Source of the DNA: an uncultured Lachnoanaerobaculum sp.
GTDB lineage: Bacteria; Bacillota; Clostridia; Lachnospirales; Lachnospiraceae
DNA: 24,548 nucleotides
Reading direction: 5' to 3'
NCBI GenBank assembly: GCA_916720285.1
Contig: CAKAQP010000007.1
Span: forward strand, 1-24,548
Below, piece by piece: positions 1 to 7,575 of this stretch. Made by a program: the position numbers and the translations under genes. The notes beneath the pieces were generated by a model. That model saw nothing but the letters and a program-made list of their open reading frames with translations, was not told where the DNA came from and did not search any database. Numbering within the stretch: position 1 is the stretch's first letter; every line of letters starts with the position of its first letter.

Positions 1-1693
1 CAAGGTATCCTTTTTTCTTTTTCTCATCGGCTTCAGACAGTATCTTTATTTCATGATAGAATGAGTTGAATGTATTTGAGACCGCATAAATATACTGACA
101 TATTTTATGTGGTGCAAGTTCATTCCATGCAGATTTCATAACTTCATTAAACTGTGACAATTCCATATAAAGCTTTTTATGTATATCTTCCACAGGAACA
201 CTCAAGTCATTAAGACTGACCTGCTTTGAACCGCTTTCATAGTACTTTTCAAGTATAGACTTTATTCTTACTATTGTATACAAAATATAAGGTCCTGTAT
301 TTCCTTCAAATGATATAAATCTGTCAATATCAAATATATAATCCTTTGCAGCCTGATTGCTGAGATCGCCATATTTAATAGCCGCAAGTCCTACAATCTT
401 TGCAGTATTTCTTGCTTCCTCATCGGATACATCTCTTGATTCCTTTATCTTTACAAATACGGCATCCTCAATGTCCTTAATCACGGTTTCAAGACGAACC
501 ACACCACCGTCTCTGGTCTTTAAAGGCTTTCCGTCTTTTCCGTTTATTGTTCCGAAACCTATATATTTAAGTTCATGATTTGGTGGAACTATACCTGCAA
601 TTCTTGATACTCTGAAAAACTGTGTATAGTGAAGTTCCTGTCTCTTATCCGCAATATAGATATATTCATCAGGTGAATAAAGCTTTTCTCTTTCCACCAA
701 AGTACCGAGATCCGATGTGGCATAAAGTGCCGCACCGTCGGATTTTCTTATTATACAAGGCGGCAATTCCTTCTTATCGCCTTCCATAGCTATATCCACT
801 ACCAAAGCACCTTCAGAAATTCTTGCAATCTTTCTGTCTTCCAGATCTTTAATCAAATCCGGTATATAAGGATCGGCATCGGACTCACCTTTCCAGAGAT
901 CAAAGTCTACCAAAAGAGAACTGTAGTTTTTCTTTAAGTCCTCTACAGATACATTAATTATATGCTTCCAAATCTCCCTATACGGTCTGTAGCCTTTTTG
1001 AAGTTCCAAAGTGGCTTCCTGTGCTCTTTGCTTAAAACTTTCATCAACCTTCGATTTTTTTGAAGCCGCAGGATATATTTCCTCCAAATCATTTAAGCTA
1101 AAAGGAGCTTCCTTTGGGTACTCCCCGTCATAGTTTTCCTTAAAATAAACAAGTTCAGGTTTTCTTTCTCTAAGCTCTTCTATTATAAGCCCCATCTGAA
1201 GACCCCAGTCTCCCAAGTGCACATCCGCTATCACCTCATTACCGAAGAATCTTCCCATTCTTTTTAAACTCTCTCCGATAATCGCAGAACGTAAATGTCC
1301 GATATGAAGAGGCTTTGCAACATTTGCACCCCCATAATCGATTATTATTTTCTTTGCAGGATTGTCAAGCTCTATACCGTACTTTTGTGAATTTGACATG
1401 TCTCTCACATATTTCTCTATAAAAGTATTGCTTATATTTATATTGATAAATCCCGGCATAATAGCTTCTATTTTTTCAAAGCTCGCACTTTCTTTCAGTA
1501 TTTCAACAACCTCATTTGCTATATCAATAGGTTTTTTCTTATATTCCTTAGCTGCCGCCATTGCTCCGTTGCATTGATACTCACATAGGTCAGGTCTGTT
1601 TGAAATATTGGCCTTTCCATACTTTTCATCATATGACAATTTTGCAAATGCAGACTTAAGCTCATCGGAAATCAATTCAATAATTGTCTTCAT
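1..1693 (-). CDS. argS: Arginyl-tRNA synthetase, C-terminus cut by window edge
   Basis: Charges tRNA-Arg with arginine in the cytosol. The frame is open from the ATG at 1693 to the left edge, about 564 codons, with no stop, so only the last few tens of residues are missing. The class I signature HIGH is at residues 130-133, within the stretch KPLHIGHLRSAIIGES. The KMSKR-equivalent loop is the ArgRS-type GKPLKTRDGG near residue 388. The N-terminal Add1-like domain and the start of the C-terminal helical anticodon-binding domain (NTFNSFYHE near the edge) fit the family. The ribosome-binding site GGAGATAT lies just upstream of the ATG. The gene sits downstream of efp in the same direction, but an intrinsic terminator separates them, so it probably has its own weak promoter. 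The identification is secure. Confidence 0.96.
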   Translation of the reverse strand, partial: MKTIIELISDELKSAFAKLSYDEKYGKANISNRPDLCEYQCNGAMAAAKEYKKKPIDIANEVVEILKESASFEKIEAIMPGFININISNTFIEKYVRDMSNSQKYGIELDNPAKKIIIDYGGANVAKPLHIGHLRSAIIGESLKRMGRFFGNEVIADVHLGDWGLQMGLIIEELRERKPELVYFKENYDGEYPKEAPFSLNDLEEIYPAASKKSKVDESFKQRAQEATLELQKGYRPYREIWKHIINVSVEDLKKNYSSLLVDFDLWKGESDADPYIPDLIKDLEDRKIARISEGALVVDIAMEGDKKELPPCIIRKSDGAALYATSDLGTLVEREKLYSPDEYIYIADKRQELHYTQFFRVSRIAGIVPPNHELKYIGFGTINGKDGKPLKTRDGGVVRLETVIKDIEDAVFVKIKESRDVSDEEARNTAKIVGLAAIKYGDLSNQAAKDYIFDIDRFISFEGNTGPYILYTIVRIKSILEKYYESGSKQVSLNDLSVPVEDIHKKLYMELSQFNEVMKSAWNELAPHKICQYIYAVSNTFNSFYHEIKILSEADEKKKKGYL

Positions 1694-1748
1694 ATATCTC
1701 CAGTCTGTTTAATTTATTTTTATGCACTATACTGTGCGACTCAACTAC

Positions 1749-1773
1749 AAAAAAGACGGTCAAGATGACCGTC
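1749..1773 (-). terminator. Rho-independent terminator after efp
   Basis: On the minus strand a perfect 8-bp stem, GACGGTCA / TGACCGTC with a 3-nt loop, is followed at once by six T. It lies 15 nt past the efp stop codon and separates efp from argS. Confidence 0.88.
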
Positions 1774-1787
1774 AAACATTGAAAATT

Positions 1788-2348
1788 TTAAACTCTTGAT
1801 AAATACTCACCTGTTCTTGTATCAATCTTAATCTTATCACCAAGATTTACAAACAATGGAACATAAACAACTGCACCTGTCTCCACTGTTGCCGGCTTTG
1901 TAGCACCCTGTGCCGTATTTCCTGCAAATCCCGGCTCTGTATCTGTAACCTCCAACTCTACAAATAAAGGTGGCTCTACAGAGAATACATTACCGTTGAA
2001 TGAACATATCTTAACCATCTCATTCTCTTTTACAAACTTAAGTGCATCTCCAACCTTATCTGCATTAAGTGCGATCTGATCATATGTCTCAACATTCATA
2101 AAGTTGAACATATCTCCGTCTGCATATAAATACTGCATATCGGCTCTGTCTATTCTTGCCTGTGGGAATTTCTCAGTAGGTCGGAAAGTTCTTTCAACAA
2201 CGCTACCTGTAATTACATTCCTAATTTTTGTACGAACGAATGCAGCTCCCTTTCCCGGCTTAACATGCTGGAATTCAAGAATCTGAAAAACCTGTCCTTC
2301 CTCAATCTCCAATGTCAAACCATTTTTAAAATCACCTGCTGAAACCAT
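1788..2348 (-). CDS. efp: Elongation factor P
   Basis: Relieves ribosome stalling at polyproline stretches by binding next to the P-site tRNA. At 186 residues it has the normal length. It shows the KOW-like N-terminal domain with the loop VKPGKGAAFVRTKIRN, whose lysine K33 is the position modified in other EF-Ps. Two OB domains follow, ending in the typical IKIDTRTGEYLSRV. The start codon follows a strong AGGAGGAAAT site. Upstream are aroQ and aroE in the same direction with a 65-nt gap, and a promoter lies in that gap, so efp can be made alone or as the end of the aro operon. No genes for EF-P lysine modification are visible nearby. Confidence 0.97.
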   Translation of the reverse strand: MVSAGDFKNGLTLEIEEGQVFQILEFQHVKPGKGAAFVRTKIRNVITGSVVERTFRPTEKFPQARIDRADMQYLYADGDMFNFMNVETYDQIALNADKVGDALKFVKENEMVKICSFNGNVFSVEPPLFVELEVTDTEPGFAGNTAQGATKPATVETGAVVYVPLFVNLGDKIKIDTRTGEYLSRV

Positions 2349-2388
2349 TAATATTTCCTCCTAAAAACTTTCATGCGATACTTGAACT

Positions 2389-2417
2389 ATTTTATAACAA
2401 TTTTGATGTCAAATCAA
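2389..2417 (-). promoter_or_regulatory. Predicted sigma-A promoter for efp
   Basis: TTGATT (2412-2417), a 17-nt spacer, then TAAAAT (2389-2394) on the minus strand. The -35 box overlaps the aroQ stop codon, and transcription would start about 34 nt before the efp ATG. Assigned from consensus only. Confidence 0.55.
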
Positions 2418-2851
2418 GACTTAGTTTGCTCTATTATGTACTCCATTGCAAGAGTATATCCGCTTAGCCCGAGTCCTGCTATCTGCCCTGTGCATACAGG
2501 CTGTGTGAGAGACTTATGTCTGAACTCTTCTCTGTCTGAAATATTTGATATATGTACCTCAACCTTAATACAATCAAGACTCTCAAGAGCATCTCTTATA
2601 GCTACACTTGTATGCGTAAATGCTGCAGGATTTATAACTATTCCTGCCGGCTTTTCAAAATATGCCTCCTGAAGCTTGTCAACTATGGCACCCTCATGAT
2701 TACTCTGAAAGCATTCCACATCCACGCCAAGCTCTTTTGCCTTTTTATCAATCATTTCCACAAGATAGCTGTAGTCCTTGTTTCCATAAACTTCCTTATT
2801 TCTTATTCCGAGGAAATTCATATTCACACCGTTTATCACCAAAATTTTCAT
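2414..2851 (-). CDS. aroQ: 3-dehydroquinate dehydratase, type II
   Basis: Third step of the shikimate pathway: dehydrates 3-dehydroquinate to 3-dehydroshikimate. At 145 residues it has the length of the small dodecameric type II enzyme. The N-terminal motif reads INGVNMNFLGIRNKEVYG, with the catalytic Tyr22 and the lid Arg17. The conserved proline of the usual NGPNLN is a Val here. FQSNHEGAIVDKLQ, INPAAFTHTSVAIRDAL (N74, H80) and EVHISNISDREEFR (H100) follow in family order. Its ATG overlaps the aroE stop codon (ATGA), so the two are translationally coupled. Aromatic synthesis continues in aroE just upstream and aroA about 13 kb away. Confidence 0.95.
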   Translation of the reverse strand: MKILVINGVNMNFLGIRNKEVYGNKDYSYLVEMIDKKAKELGVDVECFQSNHEGAIVDKLQEAYFEKPAGIVINPAAFTHTSVAIRDALESLDCIKVEVHISNISDREEFRHKSLTQPVCTGQIAGLGLSGYTLAMEYIIEQTKS

Positions 2852-3717
2852 TGCATTCTCTCTCTAAGTTTCTCTGTCAACAATACTTTTACTTTTTCTA
2901 TAATATCCTTATCGACTTTAACATTATTCCATATCTCAAAGCTTGCAACACCTTGAAGAATAAGCATATCCAGACCGTTTATACAAACCTTCCCTTTTGA
3001 TTTCATCTTCTTAATAAATGCAGTCTCAAAAGGTGTATAAATAAGATCGATACCAGAGTCGCATTTTTCATAAAATGCCTCATCTTCTATTATGCAATCT
3101 CCAATATCCGGATGCATGCCCACATTCGTGGTCTGGAATACAAAATAATTATCCTTGTCAAGCAGATTGATATTTGAATTCAAATCATCCAAAGCGATAA
3201 CGGAAATATCTTTAATGCCTACCTCCGCTTTCAGTTCATTAGCCTTTAAAATATTTCTGTTTACAAGAGTAATTGATTTTGCACCCTCTTCTATCGCCAG
3301 ATAAAGTACAGCCTTTGCGGCACCTCCTGCCCCCAAAATAATTATGTCCTTACTCTTTATACTAAGATTATTATTATAAAGGCTCATACCAAGTCCTATA
3401 ATATCGGTATTATACCCCTTATAACCGTTTTCAGTCTTTATAAGCGTATTTATTGCACCTATTTTTCCAGCCCTGTCATCAATATCTGTAACTATATCAA
3501 GCATGTCCTTTTTATATGGAATAGTTACATTAAAGCCCTTAATATCCAACGCAAAAGCGCCTTTTATCGCCTCTTTGATATTTTCAGTTACATGAAATGC
3601 CGAATAGCTCATATCTATATTCATTTCTTTAGCCAAAGTATTTTGTAAAATCGGAGAAAGACTGTGTGAAACAGGATTTCCTATTATACCGTAAACTTTT
3701 GTATCAGCATTTATCAT
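2848..3717 (-). CDS. aroE: Shikimate dehydrogenase
   Basis: Reduces 3-dehydroshikimate to shikimate with NADPH. At 289 residues it carries the family's landmarks: SHSLSP (17-22) for substrate binding, NVTIPYKK with catalytic K69, GAINT (N90), GYNTDIIG with D105, and the nucleotide-binding loop GAGGAAKA (129-136) followed by VNRN, which favours NADP. The start overlaps the end of yqeG by 14 nt, with an AAGGTG ribosome site 7 nt upstream, and the end overlaps aroQ by 4 nt. It is therefore an inner gene of the nrdR-yqeG-aroE-aroQ operon. Confidence 0.96.
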   Translation of the reverse strand: MINADTKVYGIIGNPVSHSLSPILQNTLAKEMNIDMSYSAFHVTENIKEAIKGAFALDIKGFNVTIPYKKDMLDIVTDIDDRAGKIGAINTLIKTENGYKGYNTDIIGLGMSLYNNNLSIKSKDIIILGAGGAAKAVLYLAIEEGAKSITLVNRNILKANELKAEVGIKDISVIALDDLNSNINLLDKDNYFVFQTTNVGMHPDIGDCIIEDEAFYEKCDSGIDLIYTPFETAFIKKMKSKGKVCINGLDMLILQGVASFEIWNNVKVDKDIIEKVKVLLTEKLRERMQ

Positions 3718-4231
3718 TCTTTTTCACCTTATCTATCTTAATTTTATAAAAGAAAAGTACAATCCTTTCAAAGAACCTTTTTAAGACTATCTGTATCTCT
3801 TCCTTTGGGCTTATCGGATCCACCAGAACAGAGTAAACCCCTGCATTATTAGCTCCCCAAATATCTGTAAAAATCTGATCTCCCACAAAAAAGGTCTGTT
3901 CTCTTTTTACATTCAAAGTATTCATCGCTTTTAGGTATCCCTTTTTTGAAGGTTTGTCAGCCTTATATATATATGGCGATCCGACCGCCTTTGCAAACGG
4001 TGAAACTCTTTTTTCTTTATTGTTTGAAATAAGACAGGTCTTAAATCCTATTTCTCTAAGAGATTTAAAAAACTCAATATTAGACCTGTCAGCCTTTGTT
4101 CCATGAGTGGTCAAAGTATTGTCTATATCAAAAAGAACAGCTCTGAATCCCTTATTATAAAGCCCTCTATAGTCTATCTCATATATATCTTTCTTATGTA
4201 AATCCGGAAAAAGTTTATTCATAAAAATCAT
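3704..4231 (-). CDS. yqeG: YqeG family HAD-IIIA phosphatase
   Basis: Predicted cytosolic phosphatase of the haloacid dehalogenase superfamily, subclass IIIA. Its substrate is not established from this sequence. The catalytic DxD motif is FDIDNTLTTHG (D35, D37), the second motif is LISNNKEKR, the conserved lysine is in ADKPSKKGY, and the acidic motif is FVGDQIFTDIWGANNAG. At 175 residues it matches YqeG-like proteins, which often lie beside aroE in Firmicutes. The first ATG overlaps the nrdR stop codon (ATGA), which supports this start over the ATG three codons later. The C-terminus is rich in Phe, Ile and Lys (FFERIVLFFYK) and may touch the membrane. Confidence 0.9.
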   Translation of the reverse strand: MIFMNKLFPDLHKKDIYEIDYRGLYNKGFRAVLFDIDNTLTTHGTKADRSNIEFFKSLREIGFKTCLISNNKEKRVSPFAKAVGSPYIYKADKPSKKGYLKAMNTLNVKREQTFFVGDQIFTDIWGANNAGVYSVLVDPISPKEEIQIVLKRFFERIVLFFYKIKIDKVKKNDKC

Positions 4232-4680
4232 TTCTTTAAAAGCTTTGATATCTCATCTACAAAAGTATTTACATCCTTAAACTCCCTGTATACAGATGCA
4301 AACCTTACATACGCAACCTCGTCCAGTTCCTTTAATTTTTCCATTACAAGCTCACCTATCTTTTTGGTAGGTATCTCACTGACTTCCATAGAATAGATTT
4401 GGTTTTCTATATCATCCACCGTTTTTCTTATTACAACTGTGGAGACAGGTCTCTTATGACAGCTTTGGATGATTCCGTATTCTATCTTTGACCTGTCAAA
4501 GTTTTCTCTGCTGTCATCCTTTTTAATTACCATTAGAGGAATTGTCTCAAGTTTCTCATATGTGGTAAATCTCTTATTGCAGCTTTCACACTGCCTTCTT
4601 CTTCTTATTGAAGAATTGTCATCCGCAGGACGAGAATCTATAACCTTTGTATCCTGTGCCTGGCAAAAAGGGCATTTCAT
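4228..4680 (-). CDS. nrdR: Transcriptional repressor NrdR
   Basis: Represses ribonucleotide reductase genes in response to the ATP/dATP balance. At 150 residues it has the standard length. The N-terminal zinc ribbon uses C3, C6, C31 and C34 (MKCPFCQ and QCESCNKRF), with the basic patch SSIRRRR between the pairs for DNA contact. The ATP-cone domain covers about residues 49-139. The weak site AAGGAA precedes the ATG. It lies 21 nt downstream of a small membrane-protein gene and is coupled to yqeG by an ATGA overlap. No NrdR box or nrd gene is visible in this window, so its targets lie elsewhere. Confidence 0.97.
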   Translation of the reverse strand: MKCPFCQAQDTKVIDSRPADDNSSIRRRRQCESCNKRFTTYEKLETIPLMVIKKDDSRENFDRSKIEYGIIQSCHKRPVSTVVIRKTVDDIENQIYSMEVSEIPTKKIGELVMEKLKELDEVAYVRFASVYREFKDVNTFVDEISKLLKK

Positions 4681-4701
4681 AAGCTTATTCCTTATCCATA
4701 A

Positions 4702-5097
4702 TTATAGTTCATTTATTTGTGAATCTTCATTTTCATCAAAATAGTATGGAAGATTCTGATAGTCATCACTGTCATCAAACTCCAATGAATCACCATACTC
4801 TTCAATAAAATATTCAAAAGGATTGCTGTTATCACGATAGCTGCTGTAGCCGCTATCACCTGAGGATAACAATCCTATTATTATTATAAATACCATAGCA
4901 ATTGAAAGTATAAATCCCAGTATTGATAAAGCAAGTCCTATACCCGCCTTTACATCTATTCCATGTCCGTTTCTTGTCGACAAAACAAAAAGTACTATAC
5001 CTACTATTCCAAGCGGAAGTCCGAAACACATGCAACAAAGTACACAGCTCAGTATTCCGACAATTAGACATGCTACCGAATATTGTTCTTCGTTCAT
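4702..5097 (-). CDS. Small membrane protein, DUF4190-like
   Basis: A 131-residue protein of unknown function. It has a very hydrophobic N-terminal half: a Cys-rich stretch at about residues 7-39 (with CVLCCMC), which could be one long helix or a tight hairpin, and a second helix at about 50-76 rich in Ile. The tail from about residue 77 is acidic and Tyr-rich (EFDDSDDYQNLPYYFDENED) and probably faces one side of the membrane unanchored. The Gly/Leu pattern GLPLGIVGIVLFVLS resembles the DUF4190 family. The ATG follows AGGAGGATAA, 10 nt after galK, so it is translated and co-transcribed with galK. No function should be inferred beyond membrane location. Confidence 0.78.
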   Translation of the reverse strand: MNEEQYSVACLIVGILSCVLCCMCFGLPLGIVGIVLFVLSTRNGHGIDVKAGIGLALSILGFILSIAMVFIIIIGLLSSGDSGYSSYRDNSNPFEYFIEEYGDSLEFDDSDDYQNLPYYFDENEDSQINEL

Positions 5098-5107
5098 TTA
5101 TCCTCCT

Positions 5108-6394
5108 TTAAATCATTTCATCCAAACATATAGACCCGTAAGGTCTGATCTTCATCTTGTAACTTGAACCTTTTCCAAGGAAATTATCCATATAGGAAAC
5201 ATATTCATCACTTAAGTTCTCAGGAACCATTGCCATAATAACTCCTGCAAATCCTCCACCGTGAACTCTGGTCGCTCCTACATTTTTTTCTTTAAGAAAT
5301 CTTTCTGAGAGTGCAAGGGCTACTGTAACCCCCTGTTCATTCGGTGCTGCATTTGTATACACGTTTTGAAGATATTTCCATGATGAATTTCCGCTGTCCG
5401 TAATATTCTTCAAGAAAGAATCGAAATCGTTGTTCTTTAATGCTTTTATCTCATTATCTACTCTCTTATTCTCATCAAAGAAATGAATACTTCTAAGTAC
5501 AGCTCTGTCACCTGCAAAAGCTCTTATCTTCGGCAGCTCCTTATAAAACTCATCTTCATCCACTTCAGATAATGTAGACTTTCCGAAAAACTCCGCCACC
5601 TTTTTCATCTCTGCAGGTATAGAAGAATAATCTGCTGAAAGATCTGCATGACCTCTTCCGGTCTGTACAATTATAAGATCATGCTTTGCCCCCGCAAAGT
5701 CAAAATCCATCTCTTCAACCTTCGGTGAATCAGGATTTGCAAAATCTATACTTATGAGCCCTCCATAAGCACAACACATCTGATCAAGCAGTCCGCTTGC
5801 CTTATCCCAATAGTTGTTCTCTGCATATTTTCCTATATATGCATAATCTGTTTTTGAAAGTTTTCCTTCATTAAATAAAGTATTTATTATCTGGCAGATT
5901 AAAGTTTCAAATGCGGCTGAAGAACTTACACCGGCACTTGAAATTACATTGCTTGTAATATAGGCATCAAAACCGCCGATACTCGCACCCCTTTGTCTAA
6001 ATCCTGCCAGTATTCCCTTTAAAAGCTCTACAGTACCTATCTTATCTGTCCCCGGCTCAATATCCTTTATATTCACTTTGAACTTCTGTGAAAACGACTC
6101 ACTTATAATATTAACAAAGTCGGAGTCGTTTTTTGCAGCTACCGCTACACAGTCAAGATTTATACTTCCTCCAAGTACCTTTCCGTTGTTATGGTCCGTA
6201 TGGTTTCCTGAAATCTCGGTTCTTCCGGGAGATGAAAACAGTTTAACATCCTTTTCTCCGAATTCCTTTAAGAATCCCTTTAAAACAGCTTCATATCTCT
6301 TTAAATTATCATCAACTCCGGATTTTCCGTAAAGCTCCTCTAATAGCTTTTGACCTCTTTTCTCCAATATATCCCTTGCCTCAAGTAAATTCAT
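5108..6394 (-). CDS. galK: Galactokinase
   Basis: Phosphorylates galactose to galactose-1-phosphate, the entry step of the Leloir pathway. A GHMP kinase with the galactokinase signature GRTEISGNHTDHNNG (57-71), the ATP loop SSAGVSSSAAFE (152-163), the catalytic base D204 in GLLDQMCCAYGG, and the C-terminal glycine motif RVHGGGFAGVIMAMV. I chose the ATG at 6394 (428 residues). It has GAGGAA at suitable spacing, while an in-frame ATG at 6430 has no ribosome site and lies only about 13 nt from the predicted transcription start. No galT, galE or sugar transporter is adjacent. It heads a leftward operon that continues into a membrane protein, nrdR and the aro genes. Confidence 0.93.
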   Translation of the reverse strand: MNLLEARDILEKRGQKLLEELYGKSGVDDNLKRYEAVLKGFLKEFGEKDVKLFSSPGRTEISGNHTDHNNGKVLGGSINLDCVAVAAKNDSDFVNIISESFSQKFKVNIKDIEPGTDKIGTVELLKGILAGFRQRGASIGGFDAYITSNVISSAGVSSSAAFETLICQIINTLFNEGKLSKTDYAYIGKYAENNYWDKASGLLDQMCCAYGGLISIDFANPDSPKVEEMDFDFAGAKHDLIIVQTGRGHADLSADYSSIPAEMKKVAEFFGKSTLSEVDEDEFYKELPKIRAFAGDRAVLRSIHFFDENKRVDNEIKALKNNDFDSFLKNITDSGNSSWKYLQNVYTNAAPNEQGVTVALALSERFLKEKNVGATRVHGGGFAGVIMAMVPENLSDEYVSYMDNFLGKGSSYKMKIRPYGSICLDEMI

Positions 6395-6449
6395 ATATTC
6401 CTCACTTAATATTTTAATTAAAGCATACATATCGTTCTAATATCTATAC

Positions 6450-6478
6450 ATTATAAAGTAAGTTTATCATAAATCCAA
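6450..6478 (-). promoter_or_regulatory. Predicted promoter for the galK operon
   Basis: TTGGAT (6473-6478), 17 nt, TATAAT (6450-6455) on the minus strand. The -35 box overlaps the T-tract of the degV terminator. The start would be about 49 nt before the preferred galK ATG. Confidence 0.5.
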
Positions 6479-6510
6479 AAAAAGTACACATTTTATTATT
6501 GTGTACTTTT
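6477..6510 (-). terminator. Rho-independent terminator after degV
   Basis: A perfect 11-bp stem, AAAAGTACACA / TGTGTACTTTT with a 9-nt loop, is followed on the minus strand by further T (seven in a row counting the end of the stem). It lies 14 nt after the degV stop codon. Confidence 0.85.
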
Positions 6511-6524
6511 AGTTTATTTTCGGC

Positions 6525-7367
6525 CTATCCGATTGCAAGAACTATTCCGCCGTCACCTGCGTACAAAGTGGCAACTCCTGCACCGTTTACAACCTTAACA
6601 TCCTTAAATTTATTACTGTCACGGAAAAGCTTGGCTACACTCTCTCCTCTTTCTTCATTATTTATATGTGTAATGCATACAATCTTTTCATATGTGTTTT
6701 CTCCCGCTTCAGATATAGCAAGCTCGACCATTTTTGCTAAAGCCTTCTGCATACCCCTTTGCTGGTCTTTTTTTACTATCACACCGTCCACGGCACCCAT
6801 TATAGGTTTAATGCTTAATGCCGATGCTATAAAAGCGGTAACTGCAGAAAGTCTGCCGTTCTTTCTAAGTGTATCCAGAGACTCCAAAACAAAATATGTC
6901 TTCATCTCATCTCTAAGCTTAATTATTCTCTTTGAAATCTCTTCAAAGCTAAGACCTTCTTTACACAATTTATCAAGTTCAAGCATAAGTCTATACTGTC
7001 CTGCAGATGCAGACTTTGACGAAAGCACTAAAATATCCTTTTTTTCATAGTCCTCTTCGTAAAGCTTTTTTCCGATTTCGGCACTTTGATAGCTTCCGCT
7101 TAGATGTTCTGAGAGTGTAACAATAAATGCCATATCTGTATCACATTCTAATGCCTCTTTAAAAGCATCCGGTGAAGGACAGGCACTTTTTGGTCCTATT
7201 TTCGATTCGGCCATTCTCTTTATGAAGTCTTTTTGATCAAACTTTTCATCATCTATTGCCTGATAATCTCCGATTTCAAGTGTGAGCGGAACAATTTTTA
7301 TATTTTCATCATTTTTTAAATTCTCATCCAAATCGGTACAACTGTCACCAATTAATCTATATGTCAT
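6525..7367 (-). CDS. DegV family fatty-acid-binding protein
   Basis: DegV/EDD-fold proteins bind a fatty acid and, in Gram-positives, include the FakB subunits that present it to the kinase FakA. The order of motifs fits: an N-terminal GDSCTDLDE (family DS-T/C-DL), KSACPSPDAFKEAL (family TSxPSP), LSEHLSGSYQSAE, and a C-terminal GDGGIVLAIG. The length is 280 residues. The correct start is the ATG at 7367, with GGAG nine nt upstream. An in-frame TTG at 7376 directly abuts that GGAG and cannot be served by it. No fakA is adjacent. It has a strong promoter and a perfect palindrome at the predicted transcription start, so it is probably regulated on its own. Confidence 0.9.
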   Translation of the reverse strand: MTYRLIGDSCTDLDENLKNDENIKIVPLTLEIGDYQAIDDEKFDQKDFIKRMAESKIGPKSACPSPDAFKEALECDTDMAFIVTLSEHLSGSYQSAEIGKKLYEEDYEKKDILVLSSKSASAGQYRLMLELDKLCKEGLSFEEISKRIIKLRDEMKTYFVLESLDTLRKNGRLSAVTAFIASALSIKPIMGAVDGVIVKKDQQRGMQKALAKMVELAISEAGENTYEKIVCITHINNEERGESVAKLFRDSNKFKDVKVVNGAGVATLYAGDGGIVLAIG

Positions 7368-7387
7368 ATTTTTCAACTCCGTTTAAT

Positions 7388-7404
7388 GTAGTTTTTAAAA
7401 CTAC
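7388..7404. promoter_or_regulatory. Perfect palindrome at the degV transcription start
   Basis: GTAGTTTT-T-AAAACTAC, 8-bp arms around one central base. It covers about +1 to +15 of the predicted degV transcript, the classic place for a repressor operator. The cognate regulator is not identified. Confidence 0.5.
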
Positions 7405-7408
7405 ATCC

Positions 7409-7437
7409 ATTATATTAATATTCTTATTATAAGTCAA
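7409..7437 (-). promoter_or_regulatory. Strong sigma-A promoter for degV
   Basis: TTGACT (7432-7437), exactly 17 nt, TATAAT (7409-7414) on the minus strand. Start expected near 7402. Confidence 0.75.
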
Positions 7438-7443
7438 GTATAC

Positions 7444-7488
7444 TCAATTCTATAAAACTGAATATATTCAATTCTATAAACTGAATAT
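7444..7488. repeat. Two tandem repeats between divergent promoters
   Basis: TCAATTCTATAAA-(A)-CTGAATAT occurs at 7444-7465 and again at 7468-7488, differing by one A, with a 24-nt period. Each copy is also loosely palindromic (ATTCA...TGAAT). The pair fills the gap between the degV -35 box (ends 7437) and the mop -35 box (starts 7491), which suggests binding sites for a shared regulator. Confidence 0.7.
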
Positions 7489-7490
7489 GC

Positions 7491-7518
7491 TTGAAATATT
7501 TAAAATTTATGCTAAAAT
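7491..7518 (+). promoter_or_regulatory. Predicted promoter for the Mop protein gene
   Basis: TTGAAA (7491-7496), 16 nt, then TAAAAT (7513-7518) preceded by an extended -10 TGC. Start near 7525, leaving a leader of about 50 nt before the ATG at 7576. Confidence 0.65.
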
Positions 7519-7575
7519 ATGCAGTACTGCTTAAGTTTTTTAGGCAAAATATTTTTGACCGGAGGTTTTTACACA

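Noticed and set aside
2552..3000. Overlapping open frames on the plus strand opposite aroQ and aroE
   Set aside because: They are antisense to two well-supported, coupled genes and show no protein-like features.
6395..6430. ATG start for galK at 6430
   Set aside because: No ribosome site, and very close to the predicted transcription start. The ATG at 6394 has GAGGAA.
7368..7376. TTG start for degV at 7376
   Set aside because: It directly abuts the GGAG site. The ATG at 7367 has correct spacing.
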